Assembly: GCA_021397835.1 (NCBI GenBank)
Contig: JAJFZO010000447.1
Location: forward strand, 1,984,001-2,048,000
Reading direction: 5' to 3'
Length of the DNA: 64,000 nucleotides
Source of the DNA: Moringa oleifera
Lineage: Eukaryota > Streptophyta > Magnoliopsida > Brassicales > Moringaceae
The position numbers and the translations under genes were made by a program. Below, piece by piece: positions 47,331-58,589 of the stretch (position 1 is the first letter of the stretch; each line of letters begins with the position of its first letter). The notes beneath the pieces were generated by a model. The model saw nothing but the letters and a program-made list of their open reading frames with translations, ran no database searches and was not told where the DNA came from.

Positions 47331-49520
47331 GGGTGTTCAGTAACGGCTCACATCTACAATGGGCACTATCTCGAATGGAGCCTAATCCATGATCTATCAT
47401 CAATCAGTCCGTGACGATTCGTCTTGCATAAAAACCCACTAGCAATGCGTGACATGGAGAAAAGCCTAGATATCTAGGCTGGGGTCAAAAGGGAAAAAGA
47501 AGAATGGCAATGACGACATGGGATGGAGATAAAGGAAGATAATAGCGGCTCATATAAGGGAAAAAAGGTGGAAGCATGGGAAGTAACGGGAGTGGATAAG
47601 AGGCTTAATTACAATAACTAAGAGAGACGGGTATAAAAAGAAGAAAGGAATTGAGAAAAAGGATCATAAAAGAAAAGGTTTGGAAAAGCTTAGAGAGAAA
47701 GAATCAATCCAAACAAAACAAGATCATCGTTCTCGGTTATGTGTCTCTAGACATAACATTGACATCGTTTATGAAAAATATCGATAAGAAGCCGTGTGTG
47801 TGTGTGTGTATATATATATATGTTGCAGAAACTTCTTGTCGTAATATTGGAGACATCAATAGAATTAACACCTCCTTAAGAAAATAACCTTGAATCTTCT
47901 AAATAGTTGGCCCAAATGCATATAAAGAACTATAATCTTCTCAAGAAGCTAAGAGTGAGTAGGTACCCAATAACCAACTTTCGACCAAGGATCGAACAAG
48001 GTGTGTTGATCGAAGGTCACCATCCAAAAGACTAGATAGCGACTATCTCCAAAAAGTAAATAAGTTGGATCGATAAATGGAACGCTTGGGTGGGGGCAAA
48101 GAAAAGGAAGTCGAGGAAAAGGATGACCTCATCCCTTATTTCTCAATGCAATTCTTAGTATACCAATCCCCTAATATATGAAGATCCCCTAGATCGACTA
48201 TAAACGATGAAAGAGGATCCAAAAGATCATTTTAACCGATACCAAACCATGATACCACTATATTGTGTATTGGACGCTACACTTTATAAGACTCCCCTCA
48301 CCATCTTGATAGAGACTGATTGAGATTAGTATGCTTCTTTGCATCCGAGAAATGTAATCAAGCTTCAAACAATTATCTCTGTTGTTCTTGAGCCATTTCA
48401 TTTATAGCAAGAGTAAGAGACACTTAAATTGCTTGTTGATGATATAACAGCCCTTAATGAGTTGCTATGAGACTACATATCAAGGTTCAATTATAAGGTA
48501 TTATAGACAAATCGATTACAAGTTTCGACGATAAAGATCATAATCCTAAAAAGGCAATAAAAGGACCATTCTTTGAGTCCTTATGTGTGGAACCGAACCA
48601 ACGTATGACAAAATTATTGACTAGAGCATAGAAGTATGTCCAAAAAGGGAAAGGAACAAGAGAAAAAAAGAAAAAAAAAAGTTTCCTTGGAGGAGGCCAA
48701 AAATCAAGGACCAAGGAAAATGAACGAATTTTTATGAAAGGAAAGGAAAAATCGGAATTCAAGAGAGACCCCTACCTAACCAGTAGTTGTTCACTCTATT
48801 GATACATCTCCAAAACAAATGATTCTTGAGACATTCAAGAAGGATAATCACCCTAATAGCATTGAGGGATTAGTCTCAATACCGCCACCGTCACTAAAAG
48901 GTAAGACATGACACGGAAGCCTACAAGTGACCGCACGAAAAAATTATGTCTAGTGTAAAAAAAGTCATCTAAGACAACTTGTAAGGAAAAAAAAAAAAGG
49001 AGTAGTGTGCTTACTCAAGTTGAGCTTTTCCTGAAGCAGATGCAAATAATACAGGCTTAACCTATGCAAATTGAGACTACAAAAAAGTCCCTAATTATCC
49101 CACTAAATGGTATTGTAGAAGTCATCACGAGGTAGTCTGCGTCATATAAAGTCGTCATCGAAAAAAACCTATGCCACATATCTTAGACACCCAGCGATGA
49201 TCATCTTTTTAAATAAGGATTTGGGGGATGTACAATTCTCTCATGATGATGCTATGGTCACTATTTGGTGATAGTTCACTTTGGGATATGCAAGATGTTG
49301 ATTAATAATGAGAGTTTTGTGAACGTATTATATGAGTTAACTTTTGTCAAGATAAGACCCTCTAAAGAGCACCTAAAGTGATATAATGCCAACTTGGTGG
49401 GTTTTAGAGGCAAGTTAGTGTCAATTGATAAGGTCAAGATGCTTCATTTAATGGCAAGTGTTATATACCTAATTTTGCCCAAGACAAATTTCTCAAGAAA
49501 ACTCTCAACGTAAGAAAAAA
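47331..49520 (+). mobile_element. Decayed Ty3/gypsy element (LTR-like start, protease remnant)
   Basis: The only solid protein match is at about 49200-49440: IFLNKDLGDVQFSHDDAMV, then KMLINNESFVNVLYELTF, then NANLVGFRGKLVS. This corresponds to the gypsy protease region 'DED..GV..PH.DALV ... VLVDNGSS.NILY ... L.GF.G'. The catalytic DNG/DTG is NNE here, so the protease is dead. Upstream DNA with a TATAAAAAG-like box (47633) and a GT/TA microsatellite looks like LTR and leader. At 49457 TGTTATATACCTAATTTTGC looks like another LTR start. Boundaries are approximate. Confidence 0.55.
47793..47822. repeat. (GT)n(TA)n compound microsatellite
   Basis: About eight GT followed by six TA. Confidence 0.85.
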
Positions 49521-51245
49521 GAATGAAGGATTGAGCTCAACCAACCTCTAAATAAAAGGTAAGAATAATGGCCTACCAGAAAATGAAAGAATCTGAGCTC
49601 CACGCACTAAAATGAAAAGAAAGAAGTTTTGAAAAATTTAGAAGGTAAAGTGAAAAAGAACCTAACATATTTATGTATATATTGTATCTATCACGTCATA
49701 TTAATATATATATATATATGTATATATGATTATATGTGTGTTTCTATGACATGTGAATGTAATAAAAGTGTAGATATTGCATAAAAAAAAGTTAAAGTTA
49801 TTGCATATCCTTTTTGAGCCCATATGAAAGTTCATTTGAAGTCACAGAAATCAGTTACGAGCTGAAAACAAGATTTAAATTTAGATAAGGGATGACCTCT
49901 TGTAATAAGTGCGAAAAGTTATAATTTTTGGATGAACTCAATATTCAAAAAGCTACAAAAGGTTGAATTTCATAAAAAAGAGGTCATCAAGCATATATGC
50001 TAGCTTGTAAGGCAGATCAAATTGGGCTCAAAGGTGCCCATAAAATATAAAAAGAATAAATATGTTATGCTAAAGATGATTTAAAAGTCATATTCAAAAT
50101 CAACAAATAATTTTTTAATAATAATATAAAAATTAAATCACATATAATTATTAAAAAATAAAAAACAAAATTTAATTATCATAAACTTATCATTACGCAA
50201 AACAAATAATAAACAATACAATAAAAATATATATTTAATTAAAATATATAAATATAATTAGATATAATTTTTGTACATACAGCTTCATATATGTAATAAA
50301 AATTGATGCGGACATCAAATGAGTTCACCACGATCGTGGTGAAAGAGACAAAAAAGAGAAAATGGATCGCGGCTGAAACTAATTTATGATAAAGGTACAA
50401 TGTATGGGATTCGGGTATAAGTTTGAAGTATATGAGTTTGTGACAACAACTGGGTGTGGATTTCAAATGTATGGACTACAAAACGAGCGGCTTCTCTTTC
50501 AATGATGAAGCAATCGACGAGGAAAAATAGGAGAAACAAGTAGCGTGAGAGAAAAGCTGGATGCGTTTTGATCTGTGATAAGAGAGAGAAATGGGATGGA
50601 TTTCTGTTGACGATGAAAAAAAAGAAGGATGGATTTCGATCGGAAGTCAAAGAGAGAATAAAGACGAGAGAGATGAGAAGGATAGGCATCGGGAAAAAGC
50701 TTCAGCTTCGAATCACGGAAGACAGGAATTCGAGCTCTCAAATTGAATGCTATCGCTGTATCTGTTAGATAAAGAAGTGCGTTCAATCATCACCCAGCAA
50801 GTTTATATTAATTGCAGGTGTTAAAAAGGCAAAGGGATACCCATTGTATTTTTCAAATTATTTGAAGATAATGTTATATTATTTTCATAATTTAAATTAA
50901 AAATAATCAAATTAATAATTTAAGATATTATTAAAAATACTACTTGAAAGTTAAAAAAAAAAATTACCTATTAGATTTTAAGTAATGATTATTTCACAAA
51001 ATCCTAAAAATTCATATATTTTTTAATGATTTTTAAAAAAATTATATTTGAAAATCAAATATTTGGATATACATATAAGTAATTGATGTTTGATTCGTTA
51101 AAAAAAATTATTTTAAATTTTTTGATAAATATGATTCTCCTATTTGTTTATGTAGATTTATTATGAATCATCTCATGTTTATTTGTATTTTTTAATAATA
51201 TAAACTATAAAATAATGAGAAAGATATTATATATAAAAAAGTATT
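49521..51245. other. Intergenic, possibly gypsy LTR then AT-rich DNA
   Basis: 49457-50020 may be a solo or 3' LTR. Open frames at 50239-50786 overlap on both strands and match nothing; I take them as non-coding. Confidence 0.4.
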
Positions 51246-51604
51246 ATAATTTTGAGTAAAATTTATATAAAAATTTGAGCTTTAGTCTTTTTTTAATCAA
51301 ATTTTAATTTTAAAAATCGATTGTTGATTTTATTTAAGTTGATCGAACTTTAGTAAAAATGATTATAGAAATCAATAATATTTTTATTATTTAAATATTA
51401 AAAAATTATTTAAATAAATTTTATTTTTTGAATTTATATTTTCATAATAAACTTTTTTTAATGCTGAAAAGTTTTGAATTTTTTTTAATGATAACTTAAA
51501 TATTTATTTATATTTATAAAAAATTAAATTAAAAATTTATTTAAAAATATTTTTTAATTTCAAACAAAAAATAAAATTTTAAATTATCTTTACCTTATAA
51601 TTTT
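51246..51604. mobile_element. MITE copy 2 (343 bp plus perfect 8-bp ATAATTTT duplication)
   Basis: The element is 51254-51596. The left end GAGTAAAATTTATATAAAAA matches copy 1's GAGTAAATATCATTTAAACT. The right end, reverse-complemented, is AAGGTAAAGATAATTTAAAA. The inner block near 51466-51520 (AAAAGTTTTGAATTTTTTTT, ATGATAACTTAAATATTT) matches copy 1 at 22904-22945. ATAATTTT occurs exactly at 51246-51253 and 51597-51604. No coding capacity. Confidence 0.68.
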
Positions 51605-54600
51605 AAACTATATTGATTTTTTGGTGCCATGAAAAAATTAAATTGCCCATATTTTGAATTGGACATCAATTTTTCAAAAGGGAAAATAAAAGTTTGAGAA
51701 TTTCAATGAAGCTGGAGGAAACAATTTGGTGTTTTAGAAGTTAAGAATATCATCTAAAATCTGACCAAGCAAAGGTCGCCCAAAACTATCATTTTGTCTG
51801 CCTTTATTTTTATTGCAATATTATTAATTTATATTAAATGGAAAAATCGAAAGTAAATATTAAAATAAAAAAAAGAGTTGATTTGATAATTTTTTTTTTT
51901 ATTTTATGCGTAAAAAGTGGGATGAGTCCAGAATTTTAAATGAGTTGTCCAATATGTGTGGACGGTGGCGATAGTCGGTCGATCCTTCAAGATGAGGATC
52001 GTCAATTACTGGGATGTGTGGTTGATGACGTTTACGTGTTCAAATTGAATTAATAGTGCTATCCTTTCAGGTAATTTTTTTATTTTATAATGCAAGCACG
52101 TGGGTGGGCCGTACGAAATTGCAGGGAAAGCCGTGATCGCCAGTGAAAGGTTTTTCCTGTCAACAGATATTATCAATAGAAGAAATTTGGCCTCTTTGGT
52201 TGGTGCTTGTATAGTTCAAGTGTTTTGGTCAGCAAGATGGATGGACTACAGTCTCTCGATGCTCTACTGTTGCCCTTTGACGAGTTGGTAGAGCAGTCGG
52301 CATTTAGATTCTATATTTTTTTCATTTTGGACCAATCATATGAACAGGTGCCAGCGATCGGTATGTGTCTTGGCTGTTCCTACAACAATATATAGCTGGT
52401 CTTCTGATTAATTTGACTTAAATTAGGTCAAACATTGTCCAATGTGGCTTTGACCACACAATCAATTAATAATTTTGAGTCAACCAACCAATTTTGTTAT
52501 AATTTTATCTTCTGGCTTTATATATAGTTAATAACGTCAAAACGATGCCTTGTATGCATGTAAATATCAGAATATGTAGCAATTTAGCAGCATGATAAGG
52601 TAAAGGATATGTTTATCATCAACTGTATGGACCGACATATTATGATTATCGGTTGCAACATGTGTGCGCGCGTGGTGGTTGGCGCCGACAGAAGATAATA
52701 TTGAAAAGGTTATCGGGGAGTTGATGATTTGACGATTGCAGTTTACAGAATGCCATGCTCTGTATCTCAAGAAACAACTAAAGTCAATCCCACCAATATT
52801 ATCCATCAATCAAACCCACGCCATAACACCCTCAGAATCTTCTTCTCTTTAATAATGAAACGGAAAAAAACTGGTCCTTCAAGCTATTATGACATGAGAT
52901 TTTACCAAAACAAACTATTATTTATATAGTTAAATTCCTATAGCTAAACCCAACTTAATTAATTATCATGTAATTAATTTTATTTAAAAATAATAAAAAG
53001 TGTAGAAAAGTAAATAAAGAAAAAAAAAAAGTAAAGAAAGAGAGAGAGTGGAGGAAGTGTGGTGGAGAAGGGAGTGGTAAGGTGAGTGGCGATCAGAGTC
53101 AGAGTCTGTCGAATACAAAACAGGCGCGAAAGGGGAGAGCAATTAGAAAGCATATACAGGCGTATATTATATATAAAAATGTTCCATGCCAACTTTTGCT
53201 TTTGCTTTCGCTTGTTCATTGCTTCAACTCCATTTCCCCGCACACGTACGTACTTTTGCAATTTCAAATCTCTCAATTGCATCTTAATCTATGGCCTGAC
53301 AGCTACTACAAATACCTCAAATTAAAGATAGCTAGGAATAATCAATACCACCATTTACTCCTTATTGCCTTACCAAACCTCTCTTTCTCTCCTTATTGCT
53401 TAATTGCTACTCTCCAGTGCTTTAATGCACCTGCCTAACCCATCCTAATATTCTGCACTCATGCTTTCTTTATTTCAAACACCAATGAATATTATTAACA
53501 GATGGCAGTCAGTGATTTGCATTGCTTCCAAACCTGAAGCTGCTTCCATAATAATTTACTTGCCTAGAAAACAAAAAAAAAAGAACAAACCTCTGGTAAT
53601 TGATCCTATGGAGCCCCTGTGCTTAAACTTGAGGTGGAGAAGATGGCAATGATGAAAGCATAATTGAATGATCAAGTTTTACTTCAACTTACCATAATGT
53701 TAAAAAAGTATAACCATATGTGAAGTCAATGATGTTTAATGAATTGTTAACTAATCATCAATCACTTAAACTGTTATATTTAATAATATTAAGTAATCAA
53801 TCATATAAAATAAAATATATCATTGTCCGATATTAATTTTTAATTGAGATGATTTATTTTAATATTTTTTTGAATAAATACTAATATGCAAAAGTTAAAT
53901 ATAATATATTTCGCTTTCATTACTTATTCACATGAGAAAATTATAAAATTATTTTTTTAAAAATTAACTTATTCATATAAAGAAAATCAATGTAATTTAT
54001 ATTATTAAAAAAACATTAATTATCGTGAAAAAAAGAGTGGATGTAAGTTATTGATGTGATGAATATCTAATTTTATGTTGGACCCTTTTTACAAGTTGAC
54101 TTTGGGAGCAAAACTGACATTTACATGGCTGAATACATAACCATAATGGTGACTTTTGTTTTTATCTCTTCTTACAAAAAAAAAAAAAAAAGAAAAATCT
54201 ATAAAAAGAAAAGGTGGATCTGAAAAGTCAACATCAAGATAAAAAATAAAATAATAATAAATTAAAAAAAATGAAATTTAAAAAGGAATCAAATTAGGAA
54301 AAGAGAACAAGGAACATATTGCAGCACCCCATGACACAGCGCACTACTACCCTATGAGAAAACGACCCTCCTTCGCTCTAAAAGCCACCCTACTGTTACT
54401 ACTCTATTGTATTCTTCCAGTTCCCCCTTAAATTTGCATTTACCCATCAACCAACCATTTCCGATCACCTCTTACTTTATTTATTTTCACTGCCAACCCA
54501 TTTGACAATTTATTTATTTTTGGCTTTGGCCTTTTTGTTTTGAAGTGGCATTATTGTTAAATGAGGTCTTTATCTTGACGAATAGAATATCTGTGGAGGG

Positions 54601-55509
54601 TGGCAACTGCAAAGGACATCCGTACAGATAGACGGATCAACATGGCAACTTTGTTGACCACTTTGCTATGGCGGTAGTGGTACTGCCTTTTGTACCCCCC
54701 AACAATTAATATAAAAATTATATAAACGAAGGCAGTTGGACAGGAGGTGCTGCGATCTGTCCTCATTATGTCCACTAATTCAACTCTATTTTTTTTTTTT
54801 ATAAATACTGTGAAATTGAAATTCGTAATGATTAATTGATTCTTAAGCAGAAGAAAGTGCAGAAATAGCGGAGGGGAGTCCACGATCGGAGGAAATATGC
54901 CTGCAGGCACTAAGCCAGGGAAGAAAAGATTGCAGAGACATCAATTAGCATCCACCACTTTGTGTGTGATGCGGGACCCATACAACACCTTCGGCGACCT
55001 GGTTTCCATCCACCCCTTTTCTTCCATTTCTTAATCATTACATGGAAAGCCCAGTCAGTGCCCAGCATCCAACACTCTTTTACCACACGTTAATTCTAAC
55101 ATCTTCTATTTCTACTGTTTATATAGATATGTACCACAGTATCATCAGTTGGTTTGTGGGGCTTAAAAGACCAATTTAATTAAAATATAATTTATTTATG
55201 CTGATAGCTAACATAATGAAAAGCAAAATGAAATAGTTATTACCATTTTGCAAACACAAATTAATTTATAGACCCATAAGAAGCTAAAAAGGTGACAAAC
55301 TTTGTGGGCAAGTTGCTGTGGCAGGTTAATCGGCTTCCTCCAAAAGATAGGGATGGGATACAAAAGGAAATTATAAGGACCCTAATTAACAATTAAATTA
55401 ATTCATAAATAAAAAAGCTGCAGGATACTACGATTCCGTATTAAGTAGCAAACGGTAACCCAAATATTTAACTTCTCAGATGAAACCAAACGATGCCCAC
55501 CTCCCCCAC
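51605..55509. other. Intergenic, upstream of SAUR copy 2
   Basis: Nearly 4 kb with no recognised gene. Low-complexity A/T tracts near 51890, 53020, 54176 and 54787. Open frames at 52100, 52207, 53082 and 54557 have no family resemblance. TATATTATATATAAAAA near 53163 is TATA-like, but nothing coding follows it. Confidence 0.45.
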
Positions 55510-55516
55510 TATATAA
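55510..55516 (+). promoter_or_regulatory. TATA box of SAUR copy 2
   Basis: TATATAA, 133 bp before the ATG. Confidence 0.65.
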
Positions 55517-55642
55517 CCAGCTCTTTTGCCTCCGATTCTCTCAAAACCCTCCTTTTGTCTTGCTTATGACTGTAAGGAAAGAAGAGCACGGAGGAGCAAA
55601 GAGCATACGTCGATATCGGATTGATTAAAGAGAAGTACAAGG

Positions 55643-55969
55643 ATGCAAGAGGAGAAGAAGATGAAGATAAAGAAAGGTTGGCTTGCGGTTCAAGTTGGGC
55701 TCGAGGACGAAGACGGAGGCACTCGCCGATTTGTGATTCCCATTTCGTACCTTTACCATCCACTTTTCAAGCGCCTTCTTGATAAAGCATATGAGGTTTA
55801 TGGGTACAACGCAAACGGCCCTCTCAGGCTGCCGTGTTCCGTCGATGATTTTGTTCATATCCGGTGGCAGATTGAAAGAGAATCAAGTCATCGGAACAAC
55901 CAACACCATCATCACCAACATCACCATCACCACCATCTTCCTACTGTTTTGCCTTTTCACTCTTGTTAA
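55643..55969 (+). CDS. SAUR32-like auxin-responsive protein, copy 2
   Basis: Intronless, 108 residues. Core: IKKGWLAVQVGLEDEDGGTR, then RFVIPISYLYHPLFKRLLDK, then AYEVYGYNANGPLRLPCSVD, then FVHIRWQIERES. The KKGWL.VQVGLE opening is typical of SAUR32. A long His/Asn/Gln tail (QHHHHQHHHHHH) ends in LPFHSC; copy 1 ends in LSFHHC, so the terminal F-H-x-C is shared. The two genes share almost the whole core and are in the same orientation 11 kb apart, which indicates an old tandem or segmental duplication later pushed apart by transposons. The role is as for copy 1; the His-rich tail might bind metal, but that is speculation. Confidence 0.92.
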   Translation: MQEEKKMKIKKGWLAVQVGLEDEDGGTRRFVIPISYLYHPLFKRLLDKAYEVYGYNANGPLRLPCSVDDFVHIRWQIERESSHRNNQHHHHQHHHHHHLPTVLPFHSC

Positions 55970-56800
55970 TTGATTGATCATCATAAGATGATTCATCCAT
56001 CCATGATCATCAAAATATGTGTGTTCCTTATGTCTCCGCTTAATGAGAGTGGGACCCTTTTTGTTGATCATTATATTATAAACCATGTCCTCTTTCTCCC
56101 TGTAGAGACTGCTTCTTTTTGTAGTCTTCTTTGGGGCTGTTGTTACGTTACATGATGGATTAAGGGAAGCTAGAAGGCTGATTTAATTCATCTTATCCGC
56201 AAAATTCTTATCACTTTCTTCTTCTTCTTTATGGTGGAAGATAAGGCAATTAAGTTACTTGCTTAATTTGGGTTCTTCTTCACAATGAAAGGCATCTTAA
56301 TTAACCTAAACTTTTCAATTGCGATAAGCCTAAGTTGTGGGATTGGTGCAGAAAAGAGGTGCTGCTGCAGGGAGTGCCACTCGAAGCTTTAGCCACAGCA
56401 CGTGATCAATTGCTACAATTGTAAATTAAATCTCAAACAGTGGGTTCATATACCACTATTTAGTTAATTTTTCCAAAGATTCTTATTCTGGGCTGGGACA
56501 ATACACTTTCAAAAGTTTTTGTTAAATTGGGTTTACAAAATTTTCACTTCAAGTTGTTTGTGGGTTATTTTAAACTGTCTTATTGCTTTTTAATATCTAT
56601 TATGATATTTTACAGAAAGGAAGTGAAAGAATTGCCTCTATCAGCTGTGATTAGATCTTGCAAAAGAATGATAGAAAATATCTCTTAAAAGAACTTTATG
56701 ATATTTAAAAACTAGTAAAATTTTAAATTTGGAAAACATATTGATAATAATAATGAAAAGGTTCCATAGGCATGTCGGGTAGTCCAAATACATAAATGTG

Positions 56801-56831
<31 letters not shown>

Positions 56832-57030
56832 GAAATACTAACAAAAGGATCATCTTTCCTAATACCGAGGAGTTAGTTGTCCTTCATGTTGCATTTAGGT
56901 GTTGTTTGTAGAAATTTATGGTCGCGGACATAATTAAGACAGAAGTTGACAATACGATAAAAGTACGTCGCAGCCCAGCCCAAGCCAGGCCCTCTTTGGA
57001 TGGCATCTTTCAAATTTCAATTGACAAATT
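55970..57030. other. Intergenic after SAUR copy 2
   Basis: 3' UTR then AT-rich DNA; (TA)n at 56800-56824. No gene recognised. Confidence 0.45.
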
Positions 57031-57814
57031 TTTGTATAAATAAAACAACCAAGGACCGTAATTTAAGCGGGAACACTTTCTCTCTTCTTCTTCCCCGTTA
57101 TGTATGACACAGACGAGGCCAAGTGAATTTCCATCTCCTCCAGCTACTAAATAATCTTCTCTATACATATGTCTGTCTATATTATTTGTTATGGATTTTC
57201 CTTTTTCTCAATTTGTTTAGAGGCAGTGGCCAGGTAGCTTTTTGGTTTCAATCTTACTGTTTACCTGATTGTCTGCTGCAATTTTGTGATCTTATCTATT
57301 GCTGTAACTGAGGACTTTGTTTTTTTTTTTCTCTAATCATGTAGTATGATCTATGTCTTCGTAATCACATTTTGCTGCTATTATATGTTCCTTTGTTGTG
57401 GTTGTTATTGTTGAATTCGAGGTTTCCTTCTGGGGTATACTTGCCTTTAGTTACATTTTTTTCTCTTCCTTTTCTTGCATCATAACAATGGCAATGCTAT
57501 TTTATAGCTAATAGGAATGTGCTCTGGTCATTGTTCCTTTTTAATGAGCTATGATAAGCTAGCAAAAGTTTTAGCAAATGCTGAAAGTAATGTAACATTT
57601 GCAGATGAGCATTGATTCTTCGTTTTTCCTTTCCTCTTTGATGCATGTATTCTGTGTCTGCACTATTGATGTGGCACACATGTGGTGCTGTCCATCTGAA
57701 CATCTTGTGTGCTTCTGTTAAATTTTTGCATGTCTTTGTGTTTTCTTGAACAATTAAATGCTTGTCTTCGATGTAACAGCAGCTTGCCGTTTTTTTGCTG
57801 GGGGGGGGGGAAGG
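57030..57814 (+). promoter_or_regulatory. Possible promoter and first exon of an interrupted gene
   Basis: TATAAATAAAA at 57033, then a CT-rich leader (TTTCTCTCTTCTTCTTCC). A small frame from 57101 (MTQTRPSEFPSPPATK) follows and ends at a stop. T-rich, intron-like DNA follows up to the gypsy element. This resembles a plant 5' UTR with intron whose body would lie beyond the retrotransposon, outside the window. It is weak evidence. Confidence 0.25.
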
Positions 57815-58544
57815 TGTAAGCCCCTTACCTATGGGTGGCATGGTGGAACGGTGAAGGTATGGCATGGATGCTCATCGGATTTCATTATAAGTGATGCCAT
57901 GGATAGCATCACGAGCGGGTGTTGGCACATGAGCAGAGCTGCTCAATGGAGTAGCCAATTTGCCATGTGTGTGAGACATTTCATGAGCAGTCGAATAGAA
58001 CACCTGTAAATAACGGACATGGGCTCGCATTAGCACTAGATCGGGCACGACTACGAGCACGCAGCACCTAAGTTGTGCTTGATTGGCTTAGCCCATACGG
58101 TTGGTAGCAGTTGGCAGCAGTTACTAACGGCTACCACCAGTTGAAGGCACTTACGAAGGGTGAGACACTTGTCACGGATAGTTAAAGCCAAGGCTGCATA
58201 ATTGGCCAGCTTAATGGGAACGGAACCTCATTACCCTATAGCGGTTAGGGGTGTCAATCACCAAAATTTTTAACTTATATAATTCTACGGCCAAAGTCAT
58301 CAAAGGTAGTGTGATGTTCTACTGCGTTTAGAGTGTATTTTCTTTGTTCATAAATGAAAAAATTATAATTGGTTCCCATAAACGTTGGTGTCTTTCTTTT
58401 ATTCTCTCTCGCGTGTTTGCATGTGGGTTTTTAGTTTATGCATATTTGATATTGTGTGCATTCAAAGAGGATTGGTTGATGAGTTGGGTGTCACTCGTGT
58501 CATCACTCAGTGAGAAGTTGATCTTAAATCTCAATCGTGTGACA
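57815..58544 (+). repeat. 5' LTR of gypsy chromovirus
   Basis: Begins TGTAAGCCCC and ends CGTGTGACA. It aligns over its length with 63053-63842 (e.g. GTTGGCACATGA, TTGGTAGCAGTTG, TATATAATTCTAC, CATAAATGAAA). Divergence is obvious, so the insertion is old. Confidence 0.85.
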
Positions 58545-58546
58545 AT

Positions 58547-58559
58547 TTAGGATCAGAGC
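58547..58559 (+). other. Primer-binding site
   Basis: TTAGGATCAGAGC, close to the initiator-tRNA-Met type TGGTATCAGAGC, 2 bp after the LTR. Confidence 0.7.
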
Positions 58560-58589
58560 TAGGTTGCATTTGTAACTTCAGTTGGTCAC

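Noticed and set aside
50239..50786. Overlapping open frames on both strands
   Set aside because: No conserved domain, low-complexity Phe/Ser/Leu composition; probably the complement of a purine-rich leader.
52280..52315. tRNA-like phrase GAGTTGGTAGAGCAGTCGG
   Set aside because: Resembles a tRNA D-arm, but no acceptor stem, anticodon arm or GGTTCGAATCC T-arm follows.
54900..55020. Possible microRNA hairpin in GC-richer DNA
   Set aside because: No convincing long foldback and no known mature sequence recognised.
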